Source of the DNA: Myxococcus qinghaiensis
GTDB taxonomy: Bacteria > Myxococcota > Myxococcia > Myxococcales > Myxococcaceae
Assembly: GCF_024198215.1 (NCBI RefSeq)
Contig: NZ_JAKCFA010000011.1
Location: 248,001 to 312,000, forward strand
Reading direction: 5' to 3'
DNA: 64,000 nt
The notes under the pieces are model-generated. The model was not told the DNA's origin. It made no database searches and saw nothing but the letters and a program-made list of their open reading frames with translations. Shown piece by piece: positions 42,347 through 52,625 of this stretch (the first letter of the stretch is position 1; the number at the start of each line of letters is the position of its first letter). The translations under genes and the position numbers were made by a program.

Positions 42347-43789
42347 TCAGCAGGACGCGCCGTCGGTGCAGCGCGCCTTGCGCATCTCCGCGGCGAACGG
42401 CGTGGGCTCCAGGAAGCCGGTGATGCGCGGGCGCGTGAGCACCTTGCCGTCCGGAGCCACGAAGGCCACCGTCGGCAGGCCCTCCACCCCGAAGCGCTCC
42501 ATCAGCGCGTCGAGCGCGTCCTCGCTGTTCGTCGCGTCAATCTTGATGTTGAGGAACTGCCCTTCCGACGACTGCGAGATGACCTCGGGCGCCGGATACG
42601 TCTCGCGGTCCAGCTCCTTGCAGGCCGCGCACCAGTCCGCGAAGAAGTCGATGAGCACCGGGCGCCCTTCCGTCTTCGCCTGGGCCAGCACCTTCTCGAA
42701 CGCATCCGCGGAGAACGTCGCCTGCTTGGCGGGCATCACGTGGTGCCACTGCCAGGACGGCGCGCGCGGCGGCTCGGCCACGCCCAGGCGCACCCACAGT
42801 TCTCCCACCGGGCCCGCGTCCAGCGCGCCACCGCGAATCACCAGCGCCACGACCACCAGCGCCACGCCGAACGCCTTGAACGAGAACTCCCGCGCGCCTT
42901 CCTTGAAGGAGCGGTGCACCGCGCCCACCAGCACGCCCACCACGGCCAGCACGGAGGCCACCATCGCGCCCGGCACCCGGCCCAGCTCCGCGCCCAACAG
43001 CTTCACCACGCCGCGCGCCCAGGGAGACGCGTCCTTCAGGTAGCTGAAGGCCAGCGCGACGAGGACGATGCCCAGCACGCTCTTCACCCACTCCATCCAC
43101 ACGCCGCTCTTGGGCAGCCGCACCGTGGACACGCCGAGGATGAAGAAGGGCACGCCGATGCCCAACGCGTAGATGAACAGCAGCGAGGCCCCCAGCGTCG
43201 TGTTCGCCGTCTTCGCCACGAAGGCCAACAGGCCCGTCAGCACCGGCCCCGTGCACGGCGCCGCGAGGAACCCGGACACGCTGCCCATCAGGAACGCACC
43301 CGCCACGCCCGCGCCGCCCACCGAGTTCAGCCGCGTCTGGAGGCTCGACGGCAGCGCCAGCTCGAAGGCGCCGAACATGGATGACGCGAGCAGCAACAGG
43401 AACACCGCCAGCCCCGTCACCACCGCCGGATGGCCCAGCATCGAACCGAAGGCCTGGCCCGTCTTCGCCGCGAGGATGCCCAGCGCGCTGAACACCACGC
43501 CCATGCCCACGATGTAGGACGTGGTGAGCAACAGCGCCTTGCCCCGACTCTCCGCCTTGCGGGCCCCGAAGACGGACACCGTAATCGGGATGAGCGGGTA
43601 GACGCAGGGCGTCAGCGCGGTGAGCAGACCACCGCCGAAGACGATGGCCGCGCCGACGAAGAGGTTTCCGGACTCGAGGAAACGCGCCGCGTCGAGCTCC
43701 GTGCTGGGCCCGGTGGGCAACAGCCACGGCACCACGGCCACCGCCACGCCGGCCAGCACGGCCATCAATCCCAGCTTCTTGGCATTCAT
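42347..43789 (-). CDS. DsbD-like CcdA-thioredoxin protein
   Basis: A 480-residue membrane protein that carries electrons from cytoplasmic thioredoxin to the periplasm. The transmembrane part (about residues 42-330) is CcdA/DsbD-beta-like with the paired cysteines Cys62 in 'LTPCVYP' and Cys179 in 'AAPCTGP'. The C-terminal periplasmic thioredoxin domain has 'WCAAC' (Cys387, Cys390). The usual N-terminal DsbD-alpha immunoglobulin-like domain is absent, so the downstream partner must be separate; the thiol lipoprotein at 5580-6668 is one conceivable client. A C-terminal Cys is the last residue. Confidence 0.92.
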   Translation of the reverse strand: MNAKKLGLMAVLAGVAVAVVPWLLPTGPSTELDAARFLESGNLFVGAAIVFGGGLLTALTPCVYPLIPITVSVFGARKAESRGKALLLTTSYIVGMGVVFSALGILAAKTGQAFGSMLGHPAVVTGLAVFLLLLASSMFGAFELALPSSLQTRLNSVGGAGVAGAFLMGSVSGFLAAPCTGPVLTGLLAFVAKTANTTLGASLLFIYALGIGVPFFILGVSTVRLPKSGVWMEWVKSVLGIVLVALAFSYLKDASPWARGVVKLLGAELGRVPGAMVASVLAVVGVLVGAVHRSFKEGAREFSFKAFGVALVVVALVIRGGALDAGPVGELWVRLGVAEPPRAPSWQWHHVMPAKQATFSADAFEKVLAQAKTEGRPVLIDFFADWCAACKELDRETYPAPEVISQSSEGQFLNIKIDATNSEDALDALMERFGVEGLPTVAFVAPDGKVLTRPRITGFLEPTPFAAEMRKARCTDGASC

Positions 43790-43851
43790 GCGCGCTTCGC
43801 TCCGTCTTCCCGAAAGGGCCTGCCTTGTATACGCAGGCCCCGGTCAGCGGG

Positions 43852-45693
43852 CTACTGCGCCGTGGGGGTAAGCGAGGAGGCGGGCACCTTCAAGCCCGCG
43901 GAACGCGCCAGCCCCATGACGCCCTCCACCGCGGCGGCGATGTAACCAAAGGGATTTGCTCCATCCACCGCCGTGACGTGGACCTCGCCCATCTTCTGCT
44001 GGAAGGCCGCCGCCACCTGAGGCAACTGCTGCGCGAGCGTCATCTGGATGACCTCCGGACTGATGGTGTTCTCGATGTCGCGCAGCGCGCGGGCCCGCGC
44101 CAGCTCCAGCTCCTGCCGCGCGTTCTCCCGGCGCACCTCCAGCTCCGCGATGGTCACCTCCGCCTCGGCGATGAAGCGCCGGGACTGCACCACCTGGAGC
44201 TGGGCCTTGAGCTTCTCCACTTCCTGGAGCTGCTCGGCCAGTTGCCCCTCGTGCCGCGCCGCCGTCTGCTCCTGCTCGCGGCGCATCCGCTCCAGCTCCA
44301 TCTGCGCCCGGGCCGTCGCCTGCTCCTCCTCACGGCGAAGGCGCTCCAGCTCCATCTGCGCACGCGCGTGCTCCGCCTCCTGCTCGCGCTGCAGGCGCAC
44401 CAGCTCGAACCGGGCCTGCGCGGCCTCGGCCTCCTGCGCCAGCTTCTGCTTCTCCAGCTCCAGCTTCGCGCGGCCGAAGTCCGCGTCCTGCTCTTGCTTG
44501 AGCTTCTCCAGGGCGATGCGCGCGCGCGTCACCTCGATTTCCTGCTCGCGCGCCAGCTTCTCCATGTCCACCTGCGCGCGGCTCGTCGCCAGCGCGCGCT
44601 CGGAGACAATCTTCGCTTCCGACAGCCGCGCCTCGGCGTTGAGCGTCTCCAGCTTGGCCTGCTCGTCGGAGACCTGCTTCTTCTGGCGGACCTCCTGCTC
44701 GGCGGCCAGCTTGGTGAGCGCGACCTCACGCTCCACCGTCACCTGCTCCTGCTTCAGCGTGCGCTCCTGGGCCAGCTTCGCCTCGGCCACGCGCGCTGCC
44801 ACGGCCAGCGTCTCCAGCTGGGATTGCTCGTCCGCCGTCTGCTTGCGCTGGCGGACCTCGTCCTCGGCCTCCAGGCGCTGGAGGTTCAGCTGTCGCTCGG
44901 CCTCCGTCTCCTCGCGGTGGACGAAGCGCTCCTTGGCCAGCTCCGCCTCGCGCGCCTGCCGCTCCTGCTCGCGGCGGAAGCGCGCCTGCATGTTCTCGAA
45001 GACGGTGGACGACAGGACGCGCACGTCCTGGATTTCAATCGTGTCCAGCAGCACGCCCCAGCCCGCGTCCACCGAGTCTTCCAGGCGCCCCTTCCCCGAG
45101 AGCACCGGCGCGATTTCGCGCATCAGCTCCGTGGAGATGCCCTCCTTGCGCCGCGACAGGCACTCCTCCACGGAGAGGTTGGCCACGAGGCGCCGCGCCG
45201 CGCCCACGAACATCTCCCGCAAGAGCTCCGCCAGCTTCTCCTGCGCCCGCTCCGGGAAGGAGAAGTTGAGCATGCGGAAGGCCACCAGCGGGTCCGCGAT
45301 GCGGTACACCGCGAGGCCCGTCACCTGCACGCCCACCTTCTCGCTCGTCACCTGGTCCGCGGTGAACTGGAGCCGCTGGATGCTGGTGGGGACAATCGCC
45401 ACCGAGTCACCCGGCCACTTGAAGCAGCTGGCGCCCTGACCGCTGACGTCGCGCACCCGGCCCCGACGCATGTGAACGAGAAACTCGCTGGGCCGCGCGG
45501 TGATGAGACCCCAGCGCTTCATCTTCTCCGGGTCCTCCGCCGGCTTCCCCGCGCGCCAGCCGTCCGAGTAGCGGTTGCGCTCCATCCCCCCTCCGGAGCC
45601 GCCCTCCACCCGGACCAGCTGTGTCCGACCGGGCTCCGTGGACTCCGCCTGCTGCTCCCTCGACCGGGCCGTCTGCTTCGCGTTCGCGCTCAT
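43852..45693 (-). CDS. SPFH/flotillin-like protein with long coiled coil
   Basis: A 613-residue protein. Residues about 55-230 form an SPFH/band 7 domain ('EKVGVQVTGLAVYRIADPLV', 'WGVLLDTIEIQDVRVLSS'). Residues about 230-540 are a very long charged coiled coil rich in Glu, Gln, Arg and Ala. The C-terminus ('NPFGYIAAAVEGVMGLARS') is hydrophobic. No N-terminal membrane helix is evident, unlike classical flotillins. It may organise a membrane-associated or cytoplasmic scaffold. ATG 45693 has AGGAGG upstream. Confidence 0.85.
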   Translation of the reverse strand: MSANAKQTARSREQQAESTEPGRTQLVRVEGGSGGGMERNRYSDGWRAGKPAEDPEKMKRWGLITARPSEFLVHMRRGRVRDVSGQGASCFKWPGDSVAIVPTSIQRLQFTADQVTSEKVGVQVTGLAVYRIADPLVAFRMLNFSFPERAQEKLAELLREMFVGAARRLVANLSVEECLSRRKEGISTELMREIAPVLSGKGRLEDSVDAGWGVLLDTIEIQDVRVLSSTVFENMQARFRREQERQAREAELAKERFVHREETEAERQLNLQRLEAEDEVRQRKQTADEQSQLETLAVAARVAEAKLAQERTLKQEQVTVEREVALTKLAAEQEVRQKKQVSDEQAKLETLNAEARLSEAKIVSERALATSRAQVDMEKLAREQEIEVTRARIALEKLKQEQDADFGRAKLELEKQKLAQEAEAAQARFELVRLQREQEAEHARAQMELERLRREEEQATARAQMELERMRREQEQTAARHEGQLAEQLQEVEKLKAQLQVVQSRRFIAEAEVTIAELEVRRENARQELELARARALRDIENTISPEVIQMTLAQQLPQVAAAFQQKMGEVHVTAVDGANPFGYIAAAVEGVMGLARSAGLKVPASSLTPTAQ

Positions 45694-45919
45694 GCCTGCC
45701 TCCTGATGGACCACCCAGGTTGCAGCCCCCCAGCCAGCGCGGACTCCATGGGAATTCAGACGCTTACAGGCGACAGTAGCCGCCGTGTCGCGCCATTTCG
45801 GACCACCCCGCTCCAGGACGGCGCACCCGGGAGTGATCCACCCTGGCCCAGCCGTTCCACCGCCGACATCCCCTCCACCCGGCCAGTCCCAGCAGGTCTC
45901 TCGTCCGCCTTATGTTCGC

Positions 45920-45947
45920 TTGACCCGAGGGCACCCGATTTTATAAT
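45920..45947 (+). promoter_or_regulatory. Sigma70 promoter of the isc operon
   Basis: TTGACC, 16 bases, TATAAT: five of six -35 and six of six -10 consensus bases, unusually strong for this GC-rich genome. The rest of the 368-base spacer 45694-46061 shows no gene. The predicted start near 45955 leaves a leader of about 105 bases before iscS. Confidence 0.85.
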
Positions 45948-45967
45948 TGACCAGTCCGGTCCACATT
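45943..45967 (+). promoter_or_regulatory. IscR-like operator over the -10 of the isc promoter
   Basis: Starts ATAATTGACC and continues to GGTC; the first half fits the ATA-N-YYGAC half of the enterobacterial type 1 IscR site, the second half only partly. It would block polymerase at the -10. No iscR gene occurs in this window. Confidence 0.5.
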
Positions 45968-46061
45968 CATGTGTGACGGTGTATGCCCGCCGCAGCGCGC
46001 CCCTGGGTGGCGCCGGGGTGCGGGGGCAGCAGTAAGCCCCTTCAGGAAGGTGTGGGAAGCG

Positions 46062-47426
46062 ATGCTGAAGCTGCCGATCTACATGGACAACCACGCCACC
46101 ACGCCGCTGGACCCGCGTGTGCTGGAAGTGATGCTCCCGTATCTGCGCGAGGACTTCGGCAACGCGTCCAGCCGCAACCACGTGTTCGGCTGGAAGGCCG
46201 AAGCCGCGGTGAAGAAGGCCCGCCAGCAGGTGGCCGAGCTCATCGGCGCGACGGACCAGGAGATTGTCTTCACCTCCGGCGCCACCGAGTCCGACAACCT
46301 CGCCATCAAGGGGGTCATCGAGTACTACAAGTCGAAGGGTGACCACATCATCACCCTGAAGACGGAGCACAAGGCCATCCTGGACACCTGCAAGCGCCTG
46401 GAGCGCGTGCGCCAGGAGCGCCTGGACGAGCTGAAGCTGCTGCGCCTGGGACAGCTGGCCGAGCGCGACGTGTCGCCCGAGGAAGTGGCGGAGCTGGCCG
46501 CGAAGCACGACCTGGAGAACGACGCGACGTACAAGAAGTGGGCGGAGCTGCCCACCGGTGGCGCGCGCGTGACGTACCTGGACGTGGAGCAGGACGGCCG
46601 GGTGAACCTGGAGAAGCTCGAGGAGGCGATGACGCCGAAGACGGTGCTCGTCTCCATCATGTTCGCCAACAACGAGATTGGCGTGGTGCAGCCTGTCGCG
46701 GAGATTGGCGCGCTGTGCCGCAAGAAGGGCGTCCTCTTCCACTGCGACGCGGTACAGGGCATCGGCAAGGTGCCCTTCGACGTGGAGGCGATGAAGGTCG
46801 ACCTCGCGTCCATCACCTCGCACAAGATGTACGGCCCCAAGGGCATCGGCGCGCTGTACGTGCGCCGCAAGCCGCGCGTGCGCATCGCCCCCCTCATCGA
46901 CGGTGGCGGCCACGAGCGCGGCATGCGCTCCGGCACGCTGAACGTCGCGGCCATCGTCGGCTTCGGCCACGCGGCGCAGCTGGCCCGCGAGGAGCTGGCT
47001 GACGAGGCCGCCCGCATCCTCCGCCTGCGCGAGAAGCTCCGGAAGGGGCTCACCGACGCGCTGGACATGACGGTGCTCAACGGCTCGCTGGAGCACCGGC
47101 TGCCGGGCAACCTCAACATCTCCTTCGCCCACGCCGAGGGCGAGTCCCTGATGATGGGCATCAAGGACGTGGCGGTGTCGTCAGGCTCCGCGTGCACGTC
47201 CGCCTCGCTGGAGCCCTCCTACGTGCTGCGCGCGCTGGGGGTGGACGAGGAGCTGGCCCACAGCTCCATCCGCTTCGGCCTGGGCCGCTTCACCACCGAG
47301 GAGGAGGTCGACTTCGTCGTCAACCTCGTCGTCGACAAGGTCCGCAAGCTGCGCGACATGAGCCCCCTCTACGAGATGGCCAAGGAAGGCATCGACCTCA
47401 AGAGCATCGAGTGGACGGCGCATTAG
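46062..47426 (+). CDS. iscS: Cysteine desulfurase IscS with internal insertion
   Basis: IscS takes sulfur from cysteine and passes it as persulfide to IscU. The 454-residue PLP enzyme has '[10 protein letters not shown]' (His103), the PLP lysine in 'SHKMYGPKG' (Lys255), '[12 protein letters not shown]' and the persulfide cysteine Cys378 in '[17 protein letters not shown]'. Compared with the usual ~404 residues, about 50 extra helical residues lie at about 115-168, between 'DTCKRLE' and 'RVTYLDV'. The open frame starts at 45969; ATG 46062 begins the conserved protein. It opens the isc operon. Confidence 0.97.
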   Translation: MLKLPIYMDNHATTPLDPRVLEVMLPYLREDFGNASSRNHVFGWKAEAAVKKARQQVAELIGATDQEIVFTSGATESDNLAIKGVIEYYKSKGDHIITLKTEHKAILDTCKRLERVRQERLDELKLLRLGQLAERDVSPEEVAELAAKHDLENDATYKKWAELPTGGARVTYLDVEQDGRVNLEKLEEAMTPKTVLVSIMFANNEIGVVQPVAEIGALCRKKGVLFHCDAVQGIGKVPFDVEAMKVDLASITSHKMYGPKGIGALYVRRKPRVRIAPLIDGGGHERGMRSGTLNVAAIVGFGHAAQLAREELADEAARILRLREKLRKGLTDALDMTVLNGSLEHRLPGNLNISFAHAEGESLMMGIKDVAVSSGSACTSASLEPSYVLRALGVDEELAHSSIRFGLGRFTTEEEVDFVVNLVVDKVRKLRDMSPLYEMAKEGIDLKSIEWTAH

Positions 47427-47524
47427 CGCGCCTTTCCAGGCAATCAGCGGGGCGCATGGCCCCTCGACCGGTGGGCATTGCTCCCCGGAACCTTTGGTGA
47501 GAAGCATCCGTTGAAGGAGTTGGC

Positions 47525-47926
47525 ATGGCTTACAGCGACAAGGTCATCGACCACTACGAGAACCCCCGCAACGTCGGGACGATGGACAAGGAAGACCCGA
47601 ACGTGGGCACGGGCCTCGTGGGGGCTCCCGCGTGCGGCGACGTGATGCGCCTGCAGCTCAAGATTTCCGACGACGGGCTCATCGAGGACGCGCGCTTCAA
47701 GACGTTCGGCTGCGGGTCCGCCATCGCCTCCTCATCGCTCGTCACCGAGTGGGTGAAAGGCAAGACGGTGGACCAGGCGATGACCATCTCCAACAAGGAC
47801 GTGGCCCGGGAGCTGTCGCTGCCGCCGGTGAAGATCCACTGCTCGGTCCTCGCCGAGGACGCCATCAAGGCGGCCATCGAGGACTTCAAGAAGAAGCGCG
47901 CCGCGCGCAAGGCCCAGGCATCGTAA
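47525..47926 (+). CDS. iscU: Iron-sulfur cluster scaffold protein IscU
   Basis: The scaffold on which [2Fe-2S] clusters are built. The 133-residue protein has the three cluster cysteines Cys37, Cys63 and Cys106, Asp39 and His105, and the HscA-binding motif 'LPPVK' (residues 99-103). It follows iscS by about 98 bases, with an AAGGAG ribosome-binding site. Confidence 0.97.
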   Translation: MAYSDKVIDHYENPRNVGTMDKEDPNVGTGLVGAPACGDVMRLQLKISDDGLIEDARFKTFGCGSAIASSSLVTEWVKGKTVDQAMTISNKDVARELSLPPVKIHCSVLAEDAIKAAIEDFKKKRAARKAQAS

Positions 47927-47969
47927 GGGTGTTGGTGCGGCGAACTTCACGACTCCAGGAGGCGAAACC

Positions 47970-48371
47970 ATGAGCGACCAGGCAACCCAGCAGACGACGC
48001 AGAGCCCGGTGCCTGGCCCCGCGCCCGTGGCCAAGGCCGCCCCCAAGGGCATCGTCGTGGCGGACAGCGCGGTGGCTCGGCTGAAGGAGCTGCTGGAGCA
48101 GCGCCAGACGCCCGACGCCGGCCTGCGGCTGGCCGTGAAGGGCGGCGGGTGCTCGGGCCTCCAGTACTCCATGGAGTGGTCCGAGAAGTCCCGCGAGCGC
48201 GACAAGATTTTCGAGAGGGACGGCGTGCGCGTCTTCGTGGACCCGAAGAGCTACCTGTACCTCATCGGCACGGAGCTGGTGTTCGAGCAGACGCTCATGG
48301 CCTCCGGCTTCAAGCTGAACAACCCCAACATCAAGGCCGCTTGCGGCTGCGGAGAGAGCTTCTCCGTCTGA
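47970..48371 (+). CDS. iscA: Iron-sulfur cluster assembly protein IscA
   Basis: An A-type carrier that delivers iron or clusters. The 133-residue protein has the three conserved cysteines Cys61 ('GGGCSGLQY'), Cys125 and Cys127 ('CGCGES'). The first 25 residues are a Pro/Ala/Thr-rich extension absent from E. coli IscA. It lies 43 bases behind iscU with AGGAGG before the start. Confidence 0.95.
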   Translation: MSDQATQQTTQSPVPGPAPVAKAAPKGIVVADSAVARLKELLEQRQTPDAGLRLAVKGGGCSGLQYSMEWSEKSRERDKIFERDGVRVFVDPKSYLYLIGTELVFEQTLMASGFKLNNPNIKAACGCGESFSV

Positions 48372-48392
48372 GTGGGGACAGCCTTCGTCCCT

Positions 48393-48444
48393 TCCCTTCC
48401 GGAAGGGACACCGTCACGCGGGGTCCGGCCAGCCGCCGGGCCCC
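48393..48444 (+). terminator. Internal hairpins/attenuator between iscA and hscB
   Basis: A perfect 16-base palindrome (TCCCTTCCGGAAGGGA, 48393-48408) is followed by a 10-pair stem (GGGGTCCGGC / GCCGGGCCCC with one G-T, 48420-48444) and TTTCGTTT. The second looks like a leaky intrinsic terminator, so hscBA-fdx would be expressed at a lower level than iscSUA. Confidence 0.6.
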
Positions 48445-48483
48445 TTTCGTTTGTCTGGCCCACACCCCCATGGAGCACACCGA

Positions 48484-49037
48484 GTGAGGACCCACTTCGA
48501 CGTCTTCGGGCTGCCGCGCGCCTATGACGTGGACGTGCCCGCGCTGGAGAAGCACTACCGCGAGCTTTCGCTCCAGTCGCATCCGGACCGCGTGGCCCAG
48601 GCCGACGCGCGCGAGCGCCTCAAGGCCCTGGAGAACACCACCGCCCTCAACGAGGCCTTCAAGACGCTGAAGGACCCGGTGCGCCGCGCCTTCTACCTCC
48701 TGAAGCTGCACGGTGTGGATTTGGACCGCGAGGACGCGGGCGCGCAGAAGGACATGCCCCTGGAGTTCCTCGAGGAGGTCATGGAGCTGCGCGAGGCGCT
48801 CGACGGGGCCATGGAGAAGAAGGACCTGGCCCGCGTGCAGACCATGGGCGGCCAGGTGCAGGGGCGGCGCAAGGCGGCGCTCGACGAGGCGGCCGGTGTC
48901 CTCAGGGCACTGGAAGGTGGGGGGCCAGCGGAGGAAGCGCCGGCCCAGGTGAGAAAGGCATCGCACGCGCTGGGGCGGGTGCGCTACTTCACGCGCTTCC
49001 TCGAGCAGGTGGACGCGTTCGAGGAGGAAAGTCTGTC

Positions 49038-49041
<4 letters not shown>
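48484..49041 (+). CDS. hscB: Fe-S co-chaperone HscB
   Basis: J-protein that brings IscU to HscA. The 185-residue protein has the J-domain tripeptide HPD at residues 33-35 in '[10 protein letters not shown]' and the C-terminal HscB domain ('[20 protein letters not shown]'). It starts at GTG 48484, with GGAG upstream; an ATG at 48470 leads to a stop. The stop overlaps the hscA start by 4 bases. Confidence 0.92.
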
Positions 49042-50882
<1,841 letters not shown>

Positions 50883-50883
50883 C

Positions 50884-51261
50884 GTGCCCAAGGTGACTTT
50901 CAAGAGCCCCCTGGCCGAGGTCAGCGTGGACGTGCCCCCGGGGACCATCCTCCTGGACGCGGCCGAGCAGTGCGGCGCCCAGGTGGGCCATAGCTGTGGC
51001 GGGGTCTGCGGCTGCTCCACCTGTCACATCTGGGTGCGCAAGGGCCTCGACTCGCTGAGCGAGCAAACGGACGCGGAGGCGGACCGCCTGGACATGGGGT
51101 TCGACGTGCGCCCGTACTCGCGGTTGAGCTGCCAGACGGAGGTCAGCCAGGAGGACGTCACGGTGGAGATCACCGAGGAGTCCCTCACCGCGTTCATGGA
51201 CGAGAACCCCGTCATCCGCCGCGCCCTCGAAGCCGAGGGGAAATGGCCGCTGAAGAAGTGA
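50884..51261 (+). CDS. fdx: [2Fe-2S] ferredoxin of the isc operon
   Basis: Adrenodoxin-type ferredoxin that donates electrons during cluster assembly. The 125-residue protein has the cluster cysteines Cys38, Cys44, Cys47 and Cys83 (C-x5-C-x2-C ... C) in 'GHSCGGVCGCSTCHIW' and 'SRLSCQTEV', plus an extra Cys42. It starts at GTG 50884, one base after hscA. The C-terminus is about 12 residues longer than in E. coli and ends in lysines. Confidence 0.95.
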   Translation: MPKVTFKSPLAEVSVDVPPGTILLDAAEQCGAQVGHSCGGVCGCSTCHIWVRKGLDSLSEQTDAEADRLDMGFDVRPYSRLSCQTEVSQEDVTVEITEESLTAFMDENPVIRRALEAEGKWPLKK

Positions 51262-51277
51262 GGTTGTTACGTAGTTC

Positions 51278-51306
51278 TTGACGGCGCGGGGCAGGACTTC
51301 TATATG
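51278..51306 (+). promoter_or_regulatory. Promoter of tRNA-Leu
   Basis: TTGACG, 17 bases, TATATG, 47 bases ahead of the tRNA. It matches the sigma70 consensus well and stands at the expected place. Confidence 0.75.
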
Positions 51307-51353
51307 TCCGCCCCATCGCAGCAACGCCGCAACGCCGCGAGGAAGAACCACCT

Positions 51354-51437
51354 GCCCAGGTGGTGGAATTGGTAGACACACTAGATTCAGGGTCTAGCGC
51401 CTGCAAGGGCATGGAGGTTCGAGTCCTCTCCTGGGCA
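51354..51437 (+). tRNA. tRNA-Leu (CAG anticodon)
   Basis: An 84-base tRNA: acceptor GCCCAGG pairs with CCTGGGC, discriminator A, no encoded CCA. The anticodon stem CTAGA/TCTAG encloses TTCAGGG, giving CAG, which reads CUG, the main Leu codon of a GC-rich genome. A class II variable arm is present. GGTTCGAGTCC forms the T arm. Confidence 0.97.
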
Positions 51438-51449
51438 CAAAGTTGAGAA

Positions 51450-51480
51450 GGGGTCCTGGTTTCAAACCAGGGCCCCTTTT
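51450..51480 (+). terminator. Rho-independent terminator of tRNA-Leu
   Basis: Eleven-pair stem (GGGGTCCTGGT / ACCAGGGCCCC, one G-T) with a five-base loop, followed directly by TTTT. A textbook intrinsic terminator 12 bases behind the tRNA. Confidence 0.9.
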
Positions 51481-51509
51481 CGCTTTTCAGGGCTCGGAGC
51501 GCCCCACCC

Positions 51510-52625
51510 TCACGGTGGCGCCGGCTCCACGGACTCGTGGGCCACGTGGCTCGCGGCTTCACGCGCCAGGCTGCCGCCCTTGCGCAAGTCGCGGATTCGA
51601 ATCTTCCGGACGTAGACGGAGATGGCCCCCACTCCCGCCTGACTGAGCACCGTCCCCAGGTGGGTGAGCGTGGCGAAGGCCGCCGCGTCCTCCGGTGAGG
51701 CCCCCAGGCTGCGGGCCGCCCAGCTGGTGACGAAGTAGTAGATACCCATGCCAGCCGGGACGCCGGGGAGCGCCTGCCCCAGGGAGATGGCGCCCAGCAC
51801 CACGGCCCCCGCGAAGAGGCCCCCTTCGATTCCGATGCCGTGCAGCGCCAGCCCGTAGGCCAGCGCGGACGCCATCACCGGGCCCACCGAGAAGAAGAGC
51901 ACCTTGCCCATGCCCCGGAAGGAGCGCGCGGAGCCCAGCCCGTCGCTGACGTGGTGGAGGAAGCCCTCCAGGCGCGGGAAGCGGTGACGGCGGTGCATCC
52001 AGTTCGCCAGCGGCGCGGACCAGTGGGCCAGCAGCACGACGAGGGCGACCAATCCCACGCACAGGGACACCGCCACCTTGAGCTGCCCCTGGAAGCGGGA
52101 GAGCGTGGCGCCGAAGGGCCCCAGCAGGGAGAGCGTCACCAGCAGCATCAGCGCGGCGAACTCCATCAGCTTGCAGACGCCGACGGTGCCCAGGCAGCGC
52201 AGGAAGGGGATGCGCTCGGTGCGCGACAGGAGGAACGAGCGGAGGATGTCGCCCAGCTTCCCCGGCAGCGCGTTGTGGACGAAGGCGCCAATGGCGACCA
52301 GGTGGTAGCGCTCGCGGAAGGGCACGCGCTTGCGCAGCGTGCTCTGCCACTGCACCGCGCGCAGCGGGATGATGGAGCCCTGGAGCAGCACGAAGGGCAG
52401 CAGCCACACGAGGTGGCCGGGCAGGTCCCTCAGGAAGTCCCCCAGCGGGAAGCGCGGCACGAGCAGCGGCCCCGCGCCCTGGAGGTTCCACCGGAAGAAG
52501 GCCGTGGAGAGCAGGACGACGGACAGGGCCAGCCCCACCACGGCGAGCAGCACCTTGGGCAGGCTCACGCCACGCGCCGAAGGTCGGGGCCACGTGCCCC
52601 TGGAGCGAGGTGGCGCGGGCTTCAC
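51510..52625 (-). CDS. YbhN/flippase-like (LPG synthase TM) membrane protein
   Basis: A 371-residue membrane protein with about eight helices. 'FVHNALPGKLGDILRSFLL' and 'LGQALPGVPAGMGIYYFVTS' are the repeated motifs of the lysylphosphatidylglycerol synthase transmembrane/YbhN superfamily, which is implicated in lipid movement. It starts at GTG 52625, overlapping the phosphodiesterase stop by 4 bases (GTGA), so the two are translationally coupled. The N-terminal 20 residues are basic and Pro-rich, suiting a cytoplasmic tail. A shared job in lipid head-group handling is inferred. Confidence 0.85.
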   Translation of the reverse strand: MKPAPPRSRGTWPRPSARGVSLPKVLLAVVGLALSVVLLSTAFFRWNLQGAGPLLVPRFPLGDFLRDLPGHLVWLLPFVLLQGSIIPLRAVQWQSTLRKRVPFRERYHLVAIGAFVHNALPGKLGDILRSFLLSRTERIPFLRCLGTVGVCKLMEFAALMLLVTLSLLGPFGATLSRFQGQLKVAVSLCVGLVALVVLLAHWSAPLANWMHRRHRFPRLEGFLHHVSDGLGSARSFRGMGKVLFFSVGPVMASALAYGLALHGIGIEGGLFAGAVVLGAISLGQALPGVPAGMGIYYFVTSWAARSLGASPEDAAAFATLTHLGTVLSQAGVGAISVYVRKIRIRDLRKGGSLAREAASHVAHESVEPAPP

